A stretch of DNA of 36,908 nt from an uncultured Bacteroidales bacterium (GTDB taxonomy: Bacteria; Bacteroidota; Bacteroidia; Bacteroidales; P3), in contig ONJY01000022.1 in the NCBI GenBank assembly GCA_900318275.1, positions 1-36,908 on the forward strand. The letters run 5' to 3'. The position numbers and the translations under genes were made by a program. The notes beneath the pieces are model-generated. The model was given only the letters and a program-made list of their open reading frames with translations, was not told the origin of the DNA and did not search any database. Shown piece after piece: positions 14,574 through 24,100 of this stretch; positions within the stretch are counted from its first letter, which is position 1; each line of letters starts with the position of its first letter.

Positions 14574-15698
14574 TTAACGCAGATGCTCTATGGCAGCTGT
14601 GAAGTTGCTCCATAGGTATTTCCGTTTCTCGTCGCGTACGCCGTCGGTGAGGCGCTTCTCCCAGCCTTCGTCGTAGTAGCGCACCAGCGCATCGGCTATA
14701 GCCTGCGGGTCGGGTTCCACCACGAAGCCGGCCTTGCCGTCGGGCACTATCTCCGGCAGGCCTCCGACGTTGGTGACGAGCATTGGGCGCTCGAAGTTGT
14801 AGGCAATCTGGCTCACGCCGCTCTGTGTGGCGCTCTTGTAAGGCTGCGCCACGATGTCGGCGGCGCAGAAGTAGCGGTTCACCTCGTGGTCGGGGATGAA
14901 GTCGGTGTGCAGCGCCACGCGGTCGCCGATGTCAAGGCGGCCTATGAGGTCGTGGTACGGCTTGGGATCTCCATAGAATTCGCCTGCCACAATGAGCTTC
15001 ACCCTCATCTTCTCCAGCCGCTCGTCGGACATAGCTTTCAGCAGCAGGTCGAGTCCCTTGTATTCGCGTATGAAGCCGAAGAAGAGCACGTAGCGCCCTT
15101 CGGCGGGCAACCCGATGGCGCGGCGTGCGTCGGCGGCATCCATGCGGTCGCCATAGTGGTCGTAGAGCGGATGGGGGCTGTATACCTTGGGTTTGGAGCC
15201 TTTGGCGTCGAAGAGGCTGATGTCGTCGAGCACCGAGCGGCTGAGGGTCACGAAGCCGTCGTTGGCGCCCACGAACCAGCGTGAGAAGAGCTTGTCGCCT
15301 AGGCGGTGTTCATGGGGTATGAGGTTGTGTATGACCGAGATGCGGCGTGTGCCTTTGCGCTTGGCTACACGGTCGGAGGTGCCGAGTGCCGGTGCCATGA
15401 AGGGCAGCCAGAAGGGTGTGATGAGCAGGTCGGGGCGCTGGCGCTTGATGTAGCGGCCGGTGCGCAGCCAGCTGAAGGGGTTGATGGCGTTGAGCATGCG
15501 AGTGATGCGCAGCCCTTCGGGTGCGGGGTCGGGGCTGTACTGCGTCTTGCCGGGGAAGAGGAACGAGGGGTATTGGAGCGTGAAGGTGACCACCTCCACG
15601 TCGTGCCCCTGTGCCTGGTATTCGCGCGCCAGACGCTCGTTGAAGGCCGCTATGCCGCCGCGGTAAGGCCATGCTGTGCCGAGTATGATGACTTTCAT
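14574..15698 (-). CDS. Glycosyltransferase family 4 (GT-B fold)
   Basis: 374 residues from ATG 15698. The N-terminus MKVIILGTAWPYRGGIAAFN is the acceptor-side Rossmann motif of GT4 enzymes. The C-terminal half has FFGFIREYKGLDLLL, then VAQPYKSATQSGVSQIAYNF and TNVGGLPEIVPDG, the nucleotide-sugar binding region with the conserved Glu. It would transfer a sugar from a nucleotide donor in the cytoplasm, for a surface polysaccharide or glycoprotein; no sugar-pathway genes are nearby to narrow this. It stands alone on the minus strand. Confidence 0.9.
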   Translation of the reverse strand: MKVIILGTAWPYRGGIAAFNERLAREYQAQGHDVEVVTFTLQYPSFLFPGKTQYSPDPAPEGLRITRMLNAINPFSWLRTGRYIKRQRPDLLITPFWLPFMAPALGTSDRVAKRKGTRRISVIHNLIPHEHRLGDKLFSRWFVGANDGFVTLSRSVLDDISLFDAKGSKPKVYSPHPLYDHYGDRMDAADARRAIGLPAEGRYVLFFGFIREYKGLDLLLKAMSDERLEKMRVKLIVAGEFYGDPKPYHDLIGRLDIGDRVALHTDFIPDHEVNRYFCAADIVAQPYKSATQSGVSQIAYNFERPMLVTNVGGLPEIVPDGKAGFVVEPDPQAIADALVRYYDEGWEKRLTDGVRDEKRKYLWSNFTAAIEHLR

Positions 15699-15944
15699 TG
15701 TTACTATCGTTTATGTATCCATAACGTCGCGCTTCTGTTTTTATTTTGCCGTCACCCAACAAAAAGGCTTTCCCGACCTCTCCGTAGAGGCGTCGGAGGA
15801 ACGACGACGCAACTACGCCCCTTTGCTGAGGGGGCGCCGAGGCAAAGCCGTAGGGGTTCCGTACAGGGGGCCATAGCGGAGGGGAGCTTGCGGCGCGAAA
15901 AAGGCGAAAATGCTCTTTTTTATTGGTATTCCGTTTTTTTTTCA
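15699..15944. other. Divergent intergenic region with a palindrome-rich GC block
   Basis: No gene supported. The block 15771-15895 is GC-rich with nested hairpins: CCTCT/AGAGG (15777-15790) and CGCCCCT/AGGGGGCG further on. It has the look of a dispersed intergenic repeat, and its CCGACGCCTC core on the minus strand also occurs near 35073, but only two partial copies are visible here. Confidence 0.4.
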
Positions 15945-15953
15945 TATATTTGC
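15922..15953 (+). promoter_or_regulatory. Promoter of the arcC-argF operon
   Basis: TATATTTGC (15945-15953) is an exact -7 match, with ATTG (15922-15925) 19 bp upstream in place of TTTG. It leaves a leader of about 55 nt. Confidence 0.7.
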
Positions 15954-16014
15954 ATTTCCCTCTTCACCAAGGTGGAGGTTGTATCTAGTTGAAAACTAAA
16001 AAAATAGGACAATA

Positions 16015-16950
16015 ATGAGAAAACTTGCAGTGGTGGCTTTCGGCGGCAACGCTCTGTTGCGCAGCGGTCAGAAAGGTACCTATCAGGAGCAGATAGAGAA
16101 TGTGGAGAACACTTGCGAGAGCTTGTGCGCTCTGCTGAAACGCAACTATAACGTCGTCATCGGTCACGGCAACGGTCCGCAGGTGGGCAACGTGATGCTG
16201 CAGCACGAGGCCGGCAAGCTCGCCGGTGTGCAGGCCATGCCGATGGACTTCTGTGTCGCCGAGACACAGGGCTCCATAGCCTACCTTATCGAGATGGGTT
16301 TGCGCAATGTCATGGCCCGCAACGACATACAGCGCGACGTGGTGACGTTGGTCACCCAGGTGGCTGTCAACAAGCTCGACCCGATGTTCCAGAACCCCAC
16401 GAAGCCCGTGGGTCCTTACTACACCAAGGAGCAGGCCGATGAGTTTGCCCGCGAGACGGGTGCCAAGTACAAGGAAGACCCCAAGGGCAACGGCTGGCGC
16501 AAGGTGGTGGCAAGCCCCAAGCCTACGCGCATCAACAACATCAAGATAGTGAAGCAGCTGGCTACGGCCGGCAACATTGTCGTCACCGTGGGTGGCGGCG
16601 GCATACCCGTTGTCGAGGAGAGCGACTATGTGCGCGGCGTTGAGGCCGTCATCGATAAGGACCTGGCCAGCGCCCTCTGCGCTGTCGAGATCGGTGCCGA
16701 CGAGTTCTACATCCTCACCGACGTGCCCAAGGTGTACATCAACTTCCGCAAGGAGAACGAGCAGGCGCTGGACACCATCACCATCGCACAAGCCAAGAAG
16801 TATCTCGAAGAGGGCCAGTTTGCCGAAGGCTCGATGGCTCCCAAGGTGCGCGCCGCCATCATGTTCGTGGAGCACGGCGGCAAGGAGTGCATCATCACTG
16901 AGGCCGGCCAGCTTAACAACCCCAACTGCGGCACACGCATAGTGAAATAA
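16015..16950 (+). CDS. arcC: Carbamate kinase
   Basis: 311 residues, the normal family length. It transfers phosphate from carbamoyl phosphate to ADP, yielding ATP and carbamate (which falls apart to CO2 and NH3). Motifs of the amino-acid kinase fold: VAFGGNALL at the N-terminus, GHGNGPQVGN, TVGGGGIPV and the final APKVRAAI(M)FVE segment. It is the first gene of an arcC-argF-antiporter-barrel run. No arginine deiminase is in the window, so the pathway served here is citrulline (or another carbamoyl donor) breakdown unless arcA lies elsewhere. Confidence 0.95.
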   Translation: MRKLAVVAFGGNALLRSGQKGTYQEQIENVENTCESLCALLKRNYNVVIGHGNGPQVGNVMLQHEAGKLAGVQAMPMDFCVAETQGSIAYLIEMGLRNVMARNDIQRDVVTLVTQVAVNKLDPMFQNPTKPVGPYYTKEQADEFARETGAKYKEDPKGNGWRKVVASPKPTRINNIKIVKQLATAGNIVVTVGGGGIPVVEESDYVRGVEAVIDKDLASALCAVEIGADEFYILTDVPKVYINFRKENEQALDTITIAQAKKYLEEGQFAEGSMAPKVRAAIMFVEHGGKECIITEAGQLNNPNCGTRIVK

Positions 16951-16978
16951 TTATCAATAACAAATAAAATTAAAAATC

Positions 16979-17980
16979 ATGGCTTACAATTTAAGAAACC
17001 GCAACTTCCTGAAGATCCTCGACTTTTCGCCGAAGGAGCTCAACTATCTGCTTGACCTGGCCCGCGACCTGAAGCGCTCCAAATATGCCGGCACCGAGCA
17101 GCCCCACCTGAAAGGCAAGAACATTGCCCTCATATTTGAGAAGACCTCGACCCGTACCCGCTGCGCCTTCGAGGTTGGCGCCAAGGACCAAGGTGCCCAC
17201 GTGACCTATCTGGGTCCCACCGGCAGCCAGATCGGCATCAAGGAGAGCATGAAGGACACCGCTCGCGTGCTGGGTCGCATGTTCGACGGCATCGAGTATC
17301 GTGGCTTCGACCAGGCCACCGTCGAGGAGCTCGCCCAATACGCCGGCGTGCCTGTGTGGAACGGTCTGACCGCTGAGGCTCACCCCACCCAGATCCTTGC
17401 CGACTTCCTCACCATCCAGGAGCACACCGACAAGCCCCTGAACCAGGTGAAGTTCGCCTACATCGGCGATGCCCGCTACAATATGGGTAACAGCCTGATG
17501 GTCGGCGGTGTGAAGATGGGTATGGACATCCGTATCATCGCCCCGAAGAAACTGCAGCCTGCCAAGGAGCTGGTCAAGAAGTGCCAGGAGATTGCCAAGG
17601 AGACCGGTGCCAAGCTCACCGTCACCGACGACGTCGAGAAGGGCGTGAAGGGTCTCGACTTCATCTACACCGACATCTGGGTGTCGATGGGCGAACCCGA
17701 CAGCGTGTGGAAAGAGCGCATCAAGATGCTGATGCCCTACCAGGTCAACGCTGCCCTGATGAAGAAGACCGGCAACCCGAAGTGCAAATTCATGCACTGC
17801 CTGCCCGCCTACCACAATCTGGAGACCAAGGCCGGCCGCGATGTGCACGAGAAGTTCGGCCTGAACGGCATCGAGGTGACCGAGGAGGTCTTCGAGAGCG
17901 AGAACAGCATCGTCTTCGACGAGGCCGAGAACCGTATGCACACTATTAAAGCCGTCATGGTTGCCACCCTCGGAGACTAA
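16979..17980 (+). CDS. argF: Ornithine carbamoyltransferase
   Basis: 333 residues, as in the enterobacterial enzymes. Carbamoyl-phosphate site STRTR at 57-61, HPTQ at 135-138, the ornithine loop SMG at 236-238, and HCLP at 273-276. These separate it from the acetylornithine/succinylornithine carbamoyltransferases only in part, and some Bacteroidetes use those for arginine synthesis; the length and the [12 protein letters not shown] context favour true ornithine carbamoyltransferase. Placement next to carbamate kinase suggests the catabolic direction (arcB role): citrulline + Pi to ornithine + carbamoyl phosphate. The antiporter gene starts 3 bp after its stop codon. Confidence 0.93.
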   Translation: MAYNLRNRNFLKILDFSPKELNYLLDLARDLKRSKYAGTEQPHLKGKNIALIFEKTSTRTRCAFEVGAKDQGAHVTYLGPTGSQIGIKESMKDTARVLGRMFDGIEYRGFDQATVEELAQYAGVPVWNGLTAEAHPTQILADFLTIQEHTDKPLNQVKFAYIGDARYNMGNSLMVGGVKMGMDIRIIAPKKLQPAKELVKKCQEIAKETGAKLTVTDDVEKGVKGLDFIYTDIWVSMGEPDSVWKERIKMLMPYQVNAALMKKTGNPKCKFMHCLPAYHNLETKAGRDVHEKFGLNGIEVTEEVFESENSIVFDEAENRMHTIKAVMVATLGD

Positions 17981-17982
17981 TC

Positions 17983-19173
17983 ATGTGGTTTACTAATCTG
18001 TTTACAGGTAGTGGAGTGGCCAGCACAGTTTTGATGCTGGCCATCTCCATCTTCGCTGGCTTGCTGCTGGGCAAGTTCAAGATCAAGGGTATCACGCTTG
18101 GTATCACGTGGGTGCTCTTCGTGGGTATTGCGCTGAGCGCTTTCGGCGTGAGCCTCAACCACGACATGCTGCACATCGTCAAGGAGTTCGGCCTGATACT
18201 CTTCGTGACGGCTGTAGGCATGCAGGTGGGGCCTGGGTTTTTCAAGAGTTTCAAGAAGGGTGGATTGGCGATGAACGGTATGGCGCTGGTAAATGTGGCC
18301 CTCGGTGTGGTTATGACGGTGATTATAGCCAAGCTGGCCGACCAGGAGCTGACCGATATGGCCGGTGTGTACACTGGCGCCATCACCAACACCCCGGGTC
18401 TCTCGGCGGCGCAGCAGGCTGTGAACGACCTCGGTATAGAGGGGGCTTCCGACCGGTTGGCGGCAGGGTATGCTGTGGCCTATCCGTTGGCTGTGGTTGG
18501 CATGATTGTGACTTGCATCCTGCTTCGTCCGCTATGCCGCATAGACCTGAAGAAAGAGCCCGCCACCGACGAGTCGACTCCGACGGCATCGGCGAAGCAG
18601 GCAACACCGACCTCGCAGCGTCACAAGATCAACCTTGTGCCGATTTTTGTTTTCATCGCCCTCGGCATCGTCTTGGGTTCCATACCTATTCCTGTCGGCA
18701 TGAAGGCTCCCGTGAAGCTCGGTCTTGCCGGCGGTCCGCTGGTGGTGTCGCTCATCGGCAGCTGGCTGGGTGTTAAGAAGGGGTGGTTCACCACAGAATC
18801 CACCGACAGCCACGGTGTGTGGATGCTCCGTGAGGTGGGCATTGCGCTCTTCCTTGCAGGTGTCGGCCTTGGGGCTGGCGGCAAGTTTGTTGAGACCGTC
18901 CAGGAGCACTATATGTGGGTGGTCTATGGTGTTATCATCACCATGGTGCCGCCGGTGCTCGTCGGCCTCTTCGGCCGTCTGGTGCTGAAGATGAACTACT
19001 ACACACTGATGGGCTTCATCGGCGGCAGCCATACGGACCCGCCGACGCTGGCTTTCGCCAACACGGTGGCTCCCGAGGGCTGCAAGCTGCCCAACACGGG
19101 CTACGCTACGGTGTATCCGCTGACGATGTTCCTTCGTATCTTCACCGCACAGCTATTAGTTTTGATGGCATGA
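17983..19173 (+). CDS. AspT/YidE-YbjL type antiporter lacking the central TrkA-C domains
   Basis: 396 residues, almost wholly hydrophobic, with two YidE/YbjL duplication halves (about residues 1-185 and 215-396). The first half has TGAITNTPGLSAAQQA and the second has GGSHTDPPTLAFAN, the paired motifs of the aspartate:alanine exchanger family. Family members are usually about 550 residues because two TrkA-C domains sit between the halves. Here only a short polar linker (about 185-212, rich in Ser/Thr/Ala) remains, so the cytosolic gating part is missing. Next to argF and arcC it may exchange citrulline for ornithine, which is inference. Stop and next start overlap (ATGA). Confidence 0.88.
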   Translation: MWFTNLFTGSGVASTVLMLAISIFAGLLLGKFKIKGITLGITWVLFVGIALSAFGVSLNHDMLHIVKEFGLILFVTAVGMQVGPGFFKSFKKGGLAMNGMALVNVALGVVMTVIIAKLADQELTDMAGVYTGAITNTPGLSAAQQAVNDLGIEGASDRLAAGYAVAYPLAVVGMIVTCILLRPLCRIDLKKEPATDESTPTASAKQATPTSQRHKINLVPIFVFIALGIVLGSIPIPVGMKAPVKLGLAGGPLVVSLIGSWLGVKKGWFTTESTDSHGVWMLREVGIALFLAGVGLGAGGKFVETVQEHYMWVVYGVIITMVPPVLVGLFGRLVLKMNYYTLMGFIGGSHTDPPTLAFANTVAPEGCKLPNTGYATVYPLTMFLRIFTAQLLVLMA

Positions 19174-20513
19174 GGAAACTGATTATTATGGCAGCGATAG
19201 TCTTTCTGTCGCTGCCTTTTGTCGAAGCACAGGAGTCGCCGTCGGGGCAAAGGTGTGCGAAAGTGATTCTGACAGGCGACACCATGCATGTGTCGCGCGA
19301 CACCATGAAGGTTGCTCCTATCAAAGTCTATGGCTTTGTGCGCAACTACCTTACGTTCGACTCGCGCAAGACGTACACCGTCGTTGGCGGGGAGTACAAC
19401 ATGATACCGTTCGACATAGACACTGTCGACGGTGTGGACCTCAACGATGTGCCGTCGATGCAGTTGCAGGCGCTGACGTCGCGCTTCGGTGTTGAAATCA
19501 TAGGCCCGAAACTGGGCCGCTGGAGTAGCAATGGGAAGCTGGAGGGTGACTTTGGCGGCTTCGGTACCAACAACACGGTGCTGCGCTTGCGTCTGGCATA
19601 CGTCAGGCTGACTTGTGGTGGCAGCGAGCTGGTGGTGGGACAGGATTGGCATCCGTTGAGCGGCAGCATCATGCCCGAGGTGCTGGGTATGGCCGCTGGA
19701 GCGCCGTTCCGGCCGCACAGCCGTACGCCGCAGGTGCGCGCCACGCATTACTGGGGTTCGGTGGGTATCACATCGGCCCTGATGTGGCAGCTGCAGTACA
19801 TGAACAACGGTCCGAGGAGTGCTGACGATGCGGCGAGTGCGGCGAGTACCAGCTATGCGCATAATGCGCTGTGGCCGGAGGCTTTCCTTGGCGTCAACCT
19901 CAAGGCCGGTGTGTTCTATATGCAGGTGGGTGTCGACGCCCAGATACTGCGACCCCGCACGCATGCTGTGGTGAACGGTGTCATGCGGAAAGTTGACGAG
20001 AGTGTGGCTTCATTGACGCCGACAGTCTACTTCCAGATGGCCGAGGAGATGTGGAGTGTGAAGTTCCGCACGCTGCTGGCGCAGAACACGAGTCACGTAA
20101 ACCAGCTGGTGGGTTATGCCGTAACTGGCGTGGGTGACGATGGGTCGTGGAGCTACAGTCCTATGCGGGCGAGCATCAGCTACCTCAACATTGCCTATGG
20201 CCGGCGGGTGCGCTGCAACCTGTTCCTCGGCTACATGAAGAACCTTGGGGCGGGAGAGAGGCTCTATGACTTCGGCGCAGGCACCTACCGCATCTACATG
20301 AAGGGTGGAGAGGAGTTTACCCACCTCAACAGCGTGTGGCGAGTGGCGCCGTCGGTGAGTTACAATGTTGCCGCTTTCAACATAGGACTTGAATATGAGG
20401 TGACGGCGTGCACATACGGTGAGCTGGGAGAGCTGGGGCAGGTGCTGCAGGACGAGAGGCTTCGCAATGTGGTAAATCACCGTCTATGCGCGCTTGTGAA
20501 GTATAGCTTTTAG
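19170..20513 (+). CDS. Outer-membrane porin-like barrel protein
   Basis: 447 residues from ATG 19170, overlapping the antiporter stop as ATGA, so translation is likely coupled. The longer upstream open frame is a shadow of the antiporter. Signal peptide MRKLIIMAAIVFLSLPFVEA, then many amphipathic strands (YVRLTCGGSELVVGQDWHPL, YNVAAFNIGLEYEV) and a terminal VKYSF. The size and the GQDWHPLSG region resemble DcaP-like porins of 40-50 kDa; I cannot assign a family firmly. Coupling to an inner-membrane exchanger suggests that it is the outer-membrane route for the same substrate. Confidence 0.75.
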   Translation: MRKLIIMAAIVFLSLPFVEAQESPSGQRCAKVILTGDTMHVSRDTMKVAPIKVYGFVRNYLTFDSRKTYTVVGGEYNMIPFDIDTVDGVDLNDVPSMQLQALTSRFGVEIIGPKLGRWSSNGKLEGDFGGFGTNNTVLRLRLAYVRLTCGGSELVVGQDWHPLSGSIMPEVLGMAAGAPFRPHSRTPQVRATHYWGSVGITSALMWQLQYMNNGPRSADDAASAASTSYAHNALWPEAFLGVNLKAGVFYMQVGVDAQILRPRTHAVVNGVMRKVDESVASLTPTVYFQMAEEMWSVKFRTLLAQNTSHVNQLVGYAVTGVGDDGSWSYSPMRASISYLNIAYGRRVRCNLFLGYMKNLGAGERLYDFGAGTYRIYMKGGEEFTHLNSVWRVAPSVSYNVAAFNIGLEYEVTACTYGELGELGQVLQDERLRNVVNHRLCALVKYSF

Positions 20514-20523
20514 AGATAGGACG

Positions 20524-20570
20524 TAAAAAAAAATCCTGCACTGTGCAAAATACGGTGCAGGATTTCTTTG
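20524..20570. terminator. Bidirectional terminator
   Basis: AAATCCTGCAC (20531-20541) pairs with GTGCAGGATTT (20555-20565). An A-run precedes and TTTCTTTG follows, so it can end the plus-strand porin gene and the converging minus-strand PII-like gene. Confidence 0.85.
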
Positions 20571-20582
20571 TTGGGGGTGGAG

Positions 20583-20885
20583 TTAGTTGTCGAGTGTTGA
20601 GGCGACGATGTCCCAGACGAAGGCGCGGATGCCGACTTCTTCGTTGCGTTTGTCGAGTTTGCGGACGGAGAGGAGTAGTTCGTCGACTTTGTCGTCGGGG
20701 ATGACGGTGAGGATGGCGTTGTTCATTTCGGGCCAGGTGTGTGTGCCGCGGTGGGGGTCGCCGACTTGGTTGCCGCGTCCTTGGACGTCTTCCCATTGGG
20801 TGAAGCCGCGGATGGCGAGGGTGTCGAGCATGTATTCCACGCGTTCGTTGTTGGCCTGGTTGTATATTATCATTACTGCTTTCAT
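20583..20885 (-). CDS. PII-like small protein at the end of the RND operon
   Basis: 100 residues: MKAVMIIYNQANNERVEYML, then RGFTQWEDVQGRG, GTHTWPEMNN, and a VIPDDKVDELL helix. The beta-alpha-beta layout with the central VQGRG and the late IRAFVWDI strand is that of PII/CutA-like trimers. Such small PII-like proteins (for example DUF3240) are known next to heavy-metal RND pumps in other phyla. Here it follows the RND gene on the same strand, separated by a repeat element. Possible role: ligand sensing that tunes the pump, which is inference. It ends at a shared terminator. Confidence 0.8.
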   Translation of the reverse strand: MKAVMIIYNQANNERVEYMLDTLAIRGFTQWEDVQGRGNQVGDPHRGTHTWPEMNNAILTVIPDDKVDELLLSVRKLDKRNEEVGIRAFVWDIVASTLDN

Positions 20886-20922
20886 GACGGATGTTTTTAT
20901 TGTTGTGACAGCCTTTTTTTAT

Positions 20923-21106
20923 TTAACGGCGAATTATTCGAATTTGGCGAATTTTACTAGTCGCATTCTTTTATTTTTTTGCTAATTGCTCGAATTGTCT
21001 GGTCGATATACAGCGGTGATTGGTGCTCGCAGGCTTACCATATCACCCCTTGGCTCCACAAGGTCGCCGACCTTTGGTTCGGGGGTCGTATAATTCGCCG
21101 TTTTAA
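20923..21106. repeat. Inverted-end repeat element, copy 2 (RND-PII gap)
   Basis: AACGGCGAATTAT (20925-20937) is the exact reverse complement of ATAATTCGCCGTT (21090-21102), so the element has perfect 13-bp inverted ends. Inside are GGTGAT/ATCACC (21015-21047) and GGTC/GACC (21062-21072). Read on the minus strand it starts with AAAACGGCGAATTAT immediately past the RND stop and then has GGTCGGCGACCTTGTGGAGC, closely matching copy 1 at 6893-7064. It fills nearly the whole gap between the two genes. Confidence 0.75.
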
Positions 21107-21111
21107 TAATT

Positions 21112-24100
21112 TTATTTCTCGTTGAGGTCTATATTCATAAAGACGAATTTGCGGCGTTCGCGTTCTTTTTTCTCGATGTCGCCGCGGCGGTTGAAGATGC
21201 CGTAGAGGACGGGGACGACGATGAGGGTGACGAATGTGGATACTGTGAGGCCGCCGATGACTACGAGGCCCATGGTGGTCCACATTTCGGAGCCTTCGGA
21301 GTTGGAGGTGGCCATGGGTATCATGCCGAGGATTGTGGTGAAGGCTGTCATTAGGACGGGGCGGAGGCGGCTTTGTCCGGAGATGGCGATGGCCTCGTTG
21401 AGGGTGATGCCGCGTTCGCGCATGAGGTTGATGTAGTCGACGAGGACGATGCCGTTTTTGACGACGATGCCGATGAGGAGCACCAGTCCGAGGAGGCCTA
21501 TCATGTCGATGTTGTTGCCGGTGAAGTACATCATGAGGCTCACGCCGGAGATGGCGAATGGAATGGAGAACATGATGATGAAGGGTTTGGAGAAGGACTC
21601 GAACTGGGAGGCCATGACGATGTAGACGAGCATGAGGATGAGGGCGGCGAGCATGAGCATGTCGCGCGTGGAGTCCTGCTGGTCTTTGTAGTTGCCTGCG
21701 AGGGCGACGTGTATCTCGGGGGGTATGTCCATCTGGTCGAGCTCGCGCTGTACGCTGAGAGCGAGTTCCTGGAGTGAGGTGCGGTAGGGCATCACGGTGA
21801 GGGTGAGGTAGCGTTGGCGGTTTTTGCGCTCGATGGTGGGCGGGCACCAGTATTCGCTGATGGTGCCGAGTTCTTCGAGTTTGATGGTGCGGCCTGTGGC
21901 TGTGGGTATGGAGAGCTGTTCGATGTCGGAGAGAGCGTCGCGGTATTCTTCGCGGAGGCGTACGACGATGTTGTATTCTTCGCCGTCCTCCTTGAGGAAG
22001 CCGCCGGACATGCCGTTGACGCGGTTGCGGATGTAGAGTGCCACGGTGCTCTCGTTGAGGCCGTGGAGAGCGAGTTTCTGCTTGTCGAGTTCAATCTTGA
22101 GTTCGGCGCGGTCCTCGTCGCGTGAGATTTTGGTGTCGCGTGCGCCGGGGACGTTCTGTTCGACGCGGCGCTTGAGTTCGTTGGTGAAGGCTGTGGTCTG
22201 GTCGAAGTCGTAGCCGTAGACCTCGACGGAGAGGCTGTTGTTGGAGCCGCCGCCCATGCCGCCGCCCTGGTTGACCTGGAAGGTGACGAGCTCGGGGTAC
22301 TGGGCGAAGCATTGGCGCAGCACCTCCTGCATCTCGAAGACGGAGGTGGAGCGCTCGTACTTCTTGGTGCAGCGGATGGTCATGGAGATCTTGTTGTTGG
22401 TGGTGGAGTTGAACAGGGCGGCGAAGCCTGCGTCGTCGTTGGAGCCTGCTGAGGTAGAGATGACGATGACGTCGTCGCCGAGGAGGCGGTAGATGTCGTC
22501 TTCCATGTGGCGGGCGGTCTTGAGGGTCTCCTCGATGCGTGTGCCGCGTTGGAGCTCGGCGTTGATGGAGATGCGGCCGTTGTCCTGTTCCTTCATGAAG
22601 TCCATGCCTATGTGTCCGGTGACGAAGGGGAGGATGGAGAGGACGAAGAAGGCAAGGGCGATAATAAGAGTGATGCGTTTGTGGTGCAGGCACCAGCGGA
22701 GGAGGTTGGCGTAGGCGGCCTCGATGGCGTTGAAGGCGCGTGTGACGATGCGGTTGTAGAGCTTGCGCTCTTGCTTGTGGTTGTAGGCCTCCTCGTCCTC
22801 CTTCTTGAAGAAGAAGGGACGTTCGCGGAGCATCTTGGAGGAGAGCATGGGTATGAGGGTGATGGCGGCTGTGGTGGAGACGCAGACGACGATGGTGATG
22901 ATCCAGCCCAATTCCTTCATGAAGATGCCCATCATGCCGGGGAGCATGGTGAGAGGCACGAAGACGGCCACGAGGACGAGGGTGGTGGCGATGACGGAGG
23001 TCCACACCTCGTTGGTGGCGCAGATGGCGGCCTCGCGTGGGTTCTCGCCGCGTTCGATGTGCTTGGTGATGTTCTCGAGGACCACGATGGCGTCGTCGAC
23101 GACCATGCCGATGGCGACGGTGAGCGAGGCGAGGGAGATGATGTTGAGCGAGGAGTCGGCGAGGAGGAGGTAGATGAAGGAGGTGACGAGGGAGATGGGG
23201 ATAGTGAGTGCGATGATGACTGTGGAACGCCAGTTGCCAAGGAAGACGAGCACCACGAGCACGACGAAGAGGAGGGCGTAGAAGATTGACTCGGAGAGGC
23301 CGTTGATGGCGTTGATGATTTCCTCGGAGCCGTCGCGGATGTTGGTCACCTTGATGTCGGGCGGCATAGTCTTCATGATCTGCTCCATCTCAGCCCGCAC
23401 CTGGCGGGCGATGGCGACGGTGTTGGCGCCGGTCTGTTTGGTGATGATGAGACGGGCACCGTCGTGGCCGTTGATTTTCTCGTCGAGAGAGAGGTCCTTG
23501 ATGGTGTCGCGGACTGTGGCGAGGTCGCGGACGAAGACCTGCTTGCCGGTCATGGTGGTGGTGACCACAATGTCGGCAATCTCAGAGCTTTCGATATATT
23601 CGCCCTTGACGCGCATCTGGTATTGCTCCTTGCCCATTTTGACGGTGCCGGAGGCGAGGTCGAGATTGTTGGCCGAGATGGCCTGTCCGACGAGCTCGAG
23701 TGGGATGCCGTAGGAGTCGAGCTGCTTGGGGTCGAGGTCTATATATACGTAGCGCTCGGGTGCGCCGCTGACGGTGATGTTGCCGATGCCATCGACGCGG
23801 TTGAGCACGTTGACGACGTTGTCTTCCAGTATGCGGTCCAGACCCGAGTAGCTCTCTTCGGCGGTGAAGCCGTAGACCATGATGGGCATAGCTGAAGAGT
23901 TGAGCTTAAGGATCATGGGACGGGAGACGCCGTCGGGCAAGTTGTCGTAGAGCAGGTCGACGTAGGAGCGTATGTCGTTGAGGGCTTCGTCGATGTCGGA
24001 GCCCCACTCGAACTCAAGGCTTACGACAGAGATATTGTCCTTGGAGGTGGAGGTGATGTTCTTCAGTCCGTCGACGGAGTTGAGGGAATTCTCCACCAGC

